Assembly: GCF_001598355.1 (NCBI RefSeq)
Contig: NZ_BCYU01000008.1
Location: 17,552 to 81,551 of the forward strand
From: Sphingomonas asaccharolytica NBRC 15499
GTDB lineage: Bacteria; Pseudomonadota; Alphaproteobacteria; Sphingomonadales; Sphingomonadaceae
Length of the DNA stretch: 64,000 nucleotides
Reading direction: 5' to 3'
The notes below the pieces were generated by a model. The model did not search any database. It was not told the origin of the DNA and worked only from the letters and a program-made list of their open reading frames with translations. Below are positions 58,223-64,000 of this stretch, in pieces. A program made the position numbers and the translations under genes. Numbering within the stretch: the stretch's first letter is position 1; each line of letters begins with the position of its first letter.

Positions 58223-58776
58223 CCGACGCGCCGCTGCCGGCGCCGCGCCGGGTACTCACCGCGATCGATGCGGATGGCCGGTCGTACATCGCCGAGGACG
58301 GTCCGAGCCCGGCCGAGTTCGTCCTGCCCGGCTCGACCTATCGCAGCACCAATATGTGGCGCACGCACGCGGCGCCTGGCGCGATCGAGGCGCCTGACGA
58401 CATCAACCAGCATCGTGGCGTGTTACCGCCGAGCCGCGGCACGGTGCTGCGCGTGATCGACTTTCCGCCGATCGGCGATACCACACCGGAAGAACGCGCT
58501 GCGATGGTCAAGGCAGTGTTCGCCGCGCTCTATCCCGATGCCGATCACCACGAAGGCAGCGCGCGATCGGCGAGCATGCACACCACCGATACGGTGGATT
58601 ATGCGATCGTGCTGCAGGGCGAGATCGTCGCGGTGATGGATCGCGACGAGACGATCCTGCGCGCGGGCGACATCCTGATCCAGCGCGGGACGCCGCATGG
58701 ATGGGAAAACAGGTCGGACCACCTGGCGCGCATTGCCTTCGTGCTGATCGACGCGGTACGATCACCCGCCGCGTGA
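58219..58776 (+). CDS. Cupin domain protein
   Basis: A 185-aa protein with a single cupin fold. The C-terminal beta barrel has SMHTTDTVDYAIVLQGEI and DILIQRGTPHGWENRSD, which carry cupin metal-site residues (His and Glu). An N-terminal part of about 90 residues has no clear motif. Substrate unknown; such proteins include isomerases, dioxygenases and sugar-binding types. The GTG start overlaps the tpiA stop (GTGA). Confidence 0.8.
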   Translation: MTDAPLPAPRRVLTAIDADGRSYIAEDGPSPAEFVLPGSTYRSTNMWRTHAAPGAIEAPDDINQHRGVLPPSRGTVLRVIDFPPIGDTTPEERAAMVKAVFAALYPDADHHEGSARSASMHTTDTVDYAIVLQGEIVAVMDRDETILRAGDILIQRGTPHGWENRSDHLARIAFVLIDAVRSPAA

Positions 58777-58839
58777 TCGCGGTCGGTTTGCGTCGGAATC
58801 GAACTAGCAGCTTGACCTTCCTCTTCAGGAGTCGCGGCA

Positions 58840-59475
58840 ATGGATATTCTCGGACAGCTTCTTCAGCAGGCGACCGGCGCAGGCGGCGGCGATGCCGGCG
58901 CGTCACCGCCAGTCGATGTCGGTGCGCTCGCGCAGCAATTCGGGCTCACCCCCGATCAGGCTAATGCGGCAGTCGGCGCCTTGCTGCCGGCGGTTCTCGG
59001 CGGATTGAAGAAGGTCGAACAGGGCGGCGGGCTAGGCTCGGTCGCCGACATCGCTGGCGCGACTAGTTCCCCGGCGACCGACACCGATGCCGGCAATGCC
59101 GTGCTCGGCCAGATTTTCGGGTCGAAGGACGTCAGCCGCTCGGTCGCGACCGCCGCCTCGGCACAAACCGGGATCAGCGATACGATCATGAAGGCGATGC
59201 TGCCGATCGTCGCCGGATTGGTCGCGCAACAAGTGTCGAAGAAAATGGGCGGCGGCGTAATGGGCGGGATCGCCGCGAGCGTGCTGACGTCGATGATCGC
59301 CGGCGGTGGCGCGAGTGCTGCTCCTACCATTCCGGCGGCATCCGCTGCGGCGCCAGCCGGCGGCATCTTCGGCAGTCTCGGCGGGCTGGCATCGATGCTC
59401 GATGCCAATCACGACGGCAATCCGCTCGACGACATCCTGGGCATGGTGCGCGGCAGCGGTCAGCCCAGAGCGTAA
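58840..59475 (+). CDS. DUF937 (YidB-like) protein
   Basis: A 211-aa protein rich in Ala and Gly. ALAQQFGLTPDQANAAVGAL followed by LLPAVLGGLKK is the typical repeat of the DUF937/YidB family. A second copy near residue 110-140 (SDTIMKAMLPIVAGLVAQQ) supports this. Function is unknown. A C-terminal Gly/Ala linker ends in MLDANHDGNPLDDILGM, an EF-hand-like DxNxDGxxxDD stretch that may bind calcium. It converges with the peptidase gene, overlapping by 16 bp. Confidence 0.8.
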   Translation: MDILGQLLQQATGAGGGDAGASPPVDVGALAQQFGLTPDQANAAVGALLPAVLGGLKKVEQGGGLGSVADIAGATSSPATDTDAGNAVLGQIFGSKDVSRSVATAASAQTGISDTIMKAMLPIVAGLVAQQVSKKMGGGVMGGIAASVLTSMIAGGGASAAPTIPAASAAAPAGGIFGSLGGLASMLDANHDGNPLDDILGMVRGSGQPRA

Positions 59476-60851
59476 CGCTTCTTCAGCATCGCCCAGGCAG
59501 CGCGCACGCCCAGCGCGTCGCCGCCCTTGGGGCGTCCCGGCTTGGCGGTCGGGCGCCAGGCGAACGTGTCGAGATGCGCCCAGGGCACACCTTCGGGCGC
59601 GAAACGGCGTAGGAACAAGGCGGCCGTGACCGCGCCGGCATAGCCATTGTCGGGTGCGTTGACCAAATCGGCGACATCCGATTTGAGGTACTCATCATAG
59701 CCGTCCCATAGCGGCAGCCGCCACAACGGATCGTGGACCGCCGTGCCCGCCTCGATCAGGTCGGCGGCCAGCGTCTCGTCGCTGACGAAGGTCGCGGGTA
59801 GATCGGGGCCGAGGGCGACACGCGCCGCGCCGGTCAGCGTTGCGTAGTCGATCACCAGTTCGGGCTTGCCTTCGCCTGATTTGGTCAGCGCATCACCGAG
59901 CACCAGCCGTCCCTCGGCATCGGTGTTGGTGTTCTCGACGGTCAGCCCTTTGCGCGTCTTGAGCACGTCGCCGGGCCGGAAGGCGTCAGCCGAGATCGCA
60001 TTCTCGACCGCGGGGATCAACACATGCAGCCGGATCGGCAGTCGTGCGCCCATGATCAGATTGGCCAAAGCGAGTGCGTGCGCGGCGCCACCCATATCCT
60101 TCTTCATCAGCCGCATGCCGCTCGCCGGCTTGATGTCGAGCCCGCCCGAATCGAAGCACACGCCCTTGCCGAGCAAGGCGACGCGCGGATGTTTGGGATT
60201 GCCCCATTCGATCTCGATCAGCCGCGGCGCGCGATGCTTGGCAGCGGCACGGCCGACGGCGTCGATCATCGGATAGCCCGTGGCCAGCGCATCGCCACGC
60301 GTGACCGTCAGCGTCGCATCGAATGTCTTGGCGAGCTTCGCCGCCTCGGCTTCGAGTTCGGCCGGGCCCATGTCGGACGAGCCGAGATTGACCAGATCGC
60401 GGGCCAAGGCGGTCGCCTGTGCCAGCCTGACGGTTTCGTCGACGGTCGCGGGATCGCTGGTCAGCAGGACGCGCGGCCCATTGTCCTTGTCAGGCTTGGT
60501 GTATTTGTCGAATCGATGCTGCGCGAGCAACCAGCCCAGACCCGCCGCACCCAAATCGCCGCTCTTCAGCCGGTACGTGCCTTCGGGCAGGAAATCGGGC
60601 TGGGAGGCCAGGCGCCATGGCGACGTCGCCGCTTCGTCGCAGATATGCAGCACCGACCAGTCTTCGGCGCCCTCGCCGGGAAGGATCGCCTTGCTGCCGG
60701 CCTTACCGGTCACCCGGGCAGCAGTGAGCATCGCACGCACCCGCGGCGGTTGCGCAGCCAGCCAATCGGCAAATCCGTCGGGATGGATGACCTCGATCGT
60801 ACGGGCGGACTGACCGCGGTCAGCTTGAAGGAGGGCAGGGAAGTCGGTCAT
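59460..60851 (-). CDS. M17 family leucyl aminopeptidase
   Basis: A 463-aa metallopeptidase. The metal and active-site motifs are GKGVCFDSGGLDIKP, KKDMGGAAHA and NTDAEGRLVLGD. VKTRKGLT-like residues precede the last. The N-terminal domain (about 150 residues) is shorter and different from E. coli PepA. It cleaves N-terminal residues from peptides in the cytoplasm. Start ATG at 60851 gives MTDFPALLQ. Confidence 0.92.
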   Translation of the reverse strand: MTDFPALLQADRGQSARTIEVIHPDGFADWLAAQPPRVRAMLTAARVTGKAGSKAILPGEGAEDWSVLHICDEAATSPWRLASQPDFLPEGTYRLKSGDLGAAGLGWLLAQHRFDKYTKPDKDNGPRVLLTSDPATVDETVRLAQATALARDLVNLGSSDMGPAELEAEAAKLAKTFDATLTVTRGDALATGYPMIDAVGRAAAKHRAPRLIEIEWGNPKHPRVALLGKGVCFDSGGLDIKPASGMRLMKKDMGGAAHALALANLIMGARLPIRLHVLIPAVENAISADAFRPGDVLKTRKGLTVENTNTDAEGRLVLGDALTKSGEGKPELVIDYATLTGAARVALGPDLPATFVSDETLAADLIEAGTAVHDPLWRLPLWDGYDEYLKSDVADLVNAPDNGYAGAVTAALFLRRFAPEGVPWAHLDTFAWRPTAKPGRPKGGDALGVRAAWAMLKKRYALG

Positions 60852-60894
60852 GCGATTGTCTCGTCGGGTAAGCGGGTCGATCGGTGGAGCTCTG

Positions 60895-62298
60895 TCACTC
60901 GGCGGGCATCACGATGAACTGTTCGTAGCGGCCGGCGCGGTCCGGCTCGGCATAGGTCACCACGGCCAGCTTGGTGCCGTTCGCATAAGTGACGGTATAA
61001 TTGCGGTTGACGAACCCGCCGCGCAGCCGCGCGGGCCGCGTCAGGACGAACGACGCGGGGTCGCCGAGCTTGGCGAGGCTGTTGCGATAGTCGCCGATCG
61101 CGGTGGCGTCGAAATAGTAGTTGGCGTCCTCGGTCATCGTCGCGCGATCGAGCTTGCCGGCCCGCAACTGGTCGAAGATCGCGCGCGCCTGCGCGGTCTT
61201 TGACGTTTCGGCGTCGCCAGGCACCGCGGCCCCGGTGGCGGGCGGCAGGATAAGCTCGGAAATCTGGCTCGCAATACCGGTAAAGGCATCGGAGAAATCC
61301 GAATTGACCAGCACCACGACGGCCGCCTTGGCGTCGGGATAGACGATATTCTCGGACAGGAAGCCGACCGCCTCGCCGCTATGTTCGACGTAACGATGCC
61401 CCTTTTCGGTGCCGGCGAAGACCCCCAGGCCATAATTGGTCGACTTGCCGTTGGTCAGCAGGATCGGGGTTTCCTGCACCTGCCAGTCATCCGCCGGCAT
61501 CGCGCTGCGGTTCAATCGCGCGATGTCCCATTTGGCGAGATCGCTCGCCGACATGGCGAGCTCGCCCGCCGCGAATAGCCAGCCGCGTGCCGCCGGCTTC
61601 TCGACCCGCACCGGGCCGAGCGCATAACGATGATAGCCTTGCGGATAGCCCTTGCCGACCGCCAGATCCTGATCGATCACCTTCATGCCGAGCGGCTTGA
61701 ACACCTTGTCCTGCAGATAGGCGAGCAGCGGCTTTCCCGCCGCCTTTTCGACGATCAGCCCGGCGACGACATAGCCGGTGTTCGAATATTGCCATTGTGT
61801 GCCCGGCGCGAAATCGAGCGGCTTCTTCGCCCAGCGATCGACGATCTGCTGCGGCGTGATCGGCTTTTCCATTGCCGCGAAGCTGTAATCCTGCGGCCAG
61901 TAATCCTGCAGGCCCGACGTGTGGCTGAGCAATTGGCGGATGTTGATCTTGTCGCCATCGGTGATGCCGGGAACCCACTTGGCGACACTATCATCGAGGC
62001 TGAGTTTGCCCTCATCCTCCAGCATCAGGATCGCGGCGGCGGTGAATTGCTTGGAGATCGACGCGATCTGATACGGGGCATCGCTGCGCGGTGTCGCGAT
62101 CGTCTCGGCCTGTTTGCCATAGGCTTTGGCGAACACGATCTTGCCGTCGCGAACGATCGCGATCGATGCCGAGGGCACGCCATTGCGTGCGAGGGTGTCG
62201 GTGACGATGGAATCGACCTTGGTGGTTTCGGCCGGGGTCAGATCCTGCGCGAGGGCAGGGGTGGAGACGAGAAGCAGGGCAAGCGGCAGAAAGCGCAT
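60895..62298 (-). CDS. Serine hydrolase, class C beta-lactamase-like, exported
   Basis: A 467-aa protein with a signal peptide (MRFLPLALLLVSTPALA). The S-x-x-K site is in ASISKQFT, the Tyr motif in QYSNTGY, and the third motif in HSGEAVG (in place of KTG). A C-terminal extension after about residue 350 adds a beta-rich domain. The family includes esterases, D-aminopeptidases and beta-lactamases; the HSG form favours an esterase or peptidase over a resistance enzyme. The frame is open 127 codons upstream, but that part is basic and unrelated. Confidence 0.86.
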   Translation of the reverse strand: MRFLPLALLLVSTPALAQDLTPAETTKVDSIVTDTLARNGVPSASIAIVRDGKIVFAKAYGKQAETIATPRSDAPYQIASISKQFTAAAILMLEDEGKLSLDDSVAKWVPGITDGDKINIRQLLSHTSGLQDYWPQDYSFAAMEKPITPQQIVDRWAKKPLDFAPGTQWQYSNTGYVVAGLIVEKAAGKPLLAYLQDKVFKPLGMKVIDQDLAVGKGYPQGYHRYALGPVRVEKPAARGWLFAAGELAMSASDLAKWDIARLNRSAMPADDWQVQETPILLTNGKSTNYGLGVFAGTEKGHRYVEHSGEAVGFLSENIVYPDAKAAVVVLVNSDFSDAFTGIASQISELILPPATGAAVPGDAETSKTAQARAIFDQLRAGKLDRATMTEDANYYFDATAIGDYRNSLAKLGDPASFVLTRPARLRGGFVNRNYTVTYANGTKLAVVTYAEPDRAGRYEQFIVMPAE

Positions 62299-62357
62299 CG
62301 GCGGGCGGCTCCGAAAGAATGGCCCGCTCGCTATACGCCGCCATTCGCCGCGCGCAA

Positions 62358-63017
62358 TCAGCGGACCAGCGGTACCCCTGGCATGAGCGCCAGGCGCGGG
62401 GCGTATTGCCAGGTTTCGGCGCGGAGCGTGCGTACAGGGCTGCCGCTCAGCGACAAAGGCGGCGGCACGCTGGGCGAGTGCGCGGGGAGCATCAGCAAAT
62501 AGCGTCCCGGCGTTCCGTCGAGGCCGCGATACCAGGTTGCGCCCCGCAGCGGCCGAGCGGCGATGGCGGCCTCGAACGCTGCGGGATCGTCCGCGGCAAT
62601 CGCATAGACGTGCAGATATGCCCCCGGTCGTCGCTGTTCGAGCGGCGTCGCGCGGCTCGCTTCGCGCCACAATTCCCAACCTTCGTCGCCGATCGCGGAG
62701 ACGTAGGGCCCGGCATTCGCCCGGAAGTCGGCGCCGTCGCCTTTGGGATCGGGTCGACCAGCAAGGCTATCAGGAGTCGTCCCGAACGTTCCGTCGACAA
62801 AGGCGCCCGCGCGATCGCCGTTCGCCACGTACCAGGCGAACCAGGCGAGCTTGTCGGCATGAGCCGCATGCCAGCGCAGGTGCTGGCGATAGCCAGCTTC
62901 GAACGCGGCTCGGTCCTTCACCGTATAAGCATAAAGGTGCGCGGTGCCGCCTGATTGCGCGGCCGCGACGGCGGGAACGACGATCGGCAGGCAGGCGAAC
63001 AAAAGTCGGACGAGCAT
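62358..63017 (-). CDS. Exported hypothetical protein
   Basis: A 219-aa product with a signal peptide (MLVRLLFACLPIVVPAVAAA). The mature part has two similar stretches, HLYAYTVKDRAAFEAGYRQH and LHVYAIAADDPAAFEAAIAA, suggesting two repeats of a dimeric alpha-beta barrel-like unit (ferredoxin-like). No family or enzyme is recognised. It precedes the hydrolase gene with a 59-bp gap and is divergent from the LysR gene. Confidence 0.75.
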   Translation of the reverse strand: MLVRLLFACLPIVVPAVAAAQSGGTAHLYAYTVKDRAAFEAGYRQHLRWHAAHADKLAWFAWYVANGDRAGAFVDGTFGTTPDSLAGRPDPKGDGADFRANAGPYVSAIGDEGWELWREASRATPLEQRRPGAYLHVYAIAADDPAAFEAAIAARPLRGATWYRGLDGTPGRYLLMLPAHSPSVPPPLSLSGSPVRTLRAETWQYAPRLALMPGVPLVR

Positions 63018-63102
63018 CGGAATTCTCCTTCTCTCGCGGTGTAGACTTGCCCCGGTAATTCCGTAATTCGAAAGTCAGGCTCTAATCGTTAGGTGAAACG
63101 GA

Positions 63103-63945
63103 ATGTTTGAAGGCGCGGGTCTGCGGCGGGCGGCCATATTCCATGCGGTCGCACGGGCCGGCGGCATCGCAGCGGCGGCACGCGCGATCGGCAAATCGGC
63201 GCCCGCGGTCCATGCCGACCTTCGCCGGTTCGAGCGCGATGTCGGCGTGACGCTGATGGAGCGATCGGGCCGGGCGCTTCGGCTCACTCCGCAGGGAAGA
63301 GTGCTGTTTGATACAATCGGCCGCGCGCTCGACGAGATCGATCGGGTACGCGTCTATCTCAATCGCGACGACGGGTTTGTCACGCCATTCAGGATCGGCG
63401 CGGTGACCGGGTTCGGCCGCTACCGGCTCGCGCCGCTGCTGTTCGCGACACTGCCGGGTGCGCGGCCGATCCTGTTTCGCACCGGATCGCACGACGATCT
63501 GCTCGCGGCGTTGCTGGCTGGGGAGATCGATCTGGCCGTGACCTATCGCGCGGTGACGGCGGTGCCAGTCGAATCGGTCAAACTGGCGAGCGAAGAAGCG
63601 GTGCTGGTGGGCGCCAGCGGCGATGTCGGCAGGCTCGATGCGATCGAGCGGCTGCGCTTCGTCACTTATGACGAATATGATTATGTGTTCGGCCATTGGT
63701 TCGACCGAGTGTTCGGCCGCCAGCCCGCGTCGTTGATCCGTCACGACCATTGTACCGAATTGGAAGAAGCCCTGATCAGCGTCCGCGCCGGGCGCGGGGC
63801 GACGATCGCGCCGCTCGACGCCTGCCTTGCGGCCGGCCTCGATCCCGCAAAGGCAGGGCGGGCGCCCAACACGCTGTATCTCTGCGGGATCGGCGGAGCG
63901 CTGGCCTCGCCCGAGGCGGCGATGATCCGCGAACTGCTCGCCTAG
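63103..63945 (+). CDS. LysR family transcriptional regulator
   Basis: A 280-aa protein. The N-terminal winged helix has IFHAVARAGGIAAAARAIGK followed by SAPAVHADLRRFERDVGVTL, the LysR recognition pattern. A linker helix follows, then a periplasmic-binding-like effector domain from about residue 90 with LLAGEIDLAVTYRAV. Its target may be the divergent exported-protein and hydrolase genes; the 85-bp gap would hold the site. No effector can be named. Confidence 0.9.
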   Translation: MFEGAGLRRAAIFHAVARAGGIAAAARAIGKSAPAVHADLRRFERDVGVTLMERSGRALRLTPQGRVLFDTIGRALDEIDRVRVYLNRDDGFVTPFRIGAVTGFGRYRLAPLLFATLPGARPILFRTGSHDDLLAALLAGEIDLAVTYRAVTAVPVESVKLASEEAVLVGASGDVGRLDAIERLRFVTYDEYDYVFGHWFDRVFGRQPASLIRHDHCTELEEALISVRAGRGATIAPLDACLAAGLDPAKAGRAPNTLYLCGIGGALASPEAAMIRELLA

Positions 63946-64000
63946 GGTCCGTACTCACTTCCGGCGAGGTCGTGACGGAGCCGATTTTGGTGTCCGGCTG

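Noticed and set aside
62299..62679. 127-residue N-terminal extension of the serine hydrolase
   Set aside because: It is basic and low in complexity and precedes a perfect signal peptide at 62298, so the true start is the inner ATG.
63946..64000. Possible gene start at the right edge
   Set aside because: Only 55 bp remain and no start codon with a ribosome site or recognisable protein segment can be supported.

Overview
The window is about 64 kb of GC-rich chromosome from an alphaproteobacterium, very probably a sphingomonad (Sphingomonas or a close relative). The grounds are the protein sequences, the overlap-rich operons, the alphaproteobacterial DUF2842, DUF1467 and DUF2336 families, a GTTC-N7-GTTC type LexA operator, and the order zapA-6S RNA-5-formyltetrahydrofolate cyclo-ligase. 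I see no prophage, insertion sequence, CRISPR array or rRNA. The content is mostly housekeeping, packed at close to one gene per kb, and no gene-free stretch exceeds about 300 bp.

Layout. 0-5 kb: aspartate racemase (cut by the window edge), a Crp/Fnr regulator, glycerol kinase, an AI-2E-type permease, tRNA-Asp(GTC) and a small DUF2842 protein. 4.5-5.8 kb: folate cyclo-ligase, 6S RNA, zapA and a 57-aa ORF. 6-14.5 kb: glycolysis (gap, pgk, class I aldolase) mixed with two TlpA-like thioredoxins, an SRPBCC-ArsR pair with its own operators, an O-methyltransferase, thiE, efp and suhB. 14.5-16.7 kb: a PD40 beta-propeller protein divergent from a membrane GGDEF protein. 17-32 kb: the full 14-gene complex I operon nuoA-N, with an extra small membrane ORF between nuoE and nuoF and repeat elements inside the operon. 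32-35.6 kb: birA, coaX, RNase J and DUF1467, continuing the nuo direction.

35.6-42.2 kb is the least understood part. It holds a small lipoprotein, a large two-helix membrane coiled-coil protein, an Hpt-like protein without its phosphorylatable His, a nucleotidyltransferase-like membrane protein, a DUF2336 protein, and a PAS/HATPase protein whose H-box His is Arg. I regard this as the best candidate for an undescribed system, a signalling module built on phosphorelay folds that cannot use the normal His sites.

42.2-64 kb: citrate synthase, glutamyl-tRNA synthetase, ComEC, LexA with two overlapping SOS boxes, moeA and moaC, the trp genes (trpE apart; trpG-D-C), a PpiD-like chaperone, tpiA with a cupin gene, DUF937, an M17 peptidase, a class C beta-lactamase-like hydrolase, a secreted protein and a LysR regulator.

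Repeats are a theme. Two families of paired palindromes lie between genes: a CTCCCG/CGGGAG type near 7.1, 13.5 and 50.7 kb, and a CATCCCGGC-type near 24.3, 26.0, 33.5 and 52.6 kb. Several touch start or stop codons. One supplies the only normal start codon of moaC, and two inside nuo form short ORFs that overlap the next start codon. A further long inverted repeat lies at 42.2-42.4 kb.
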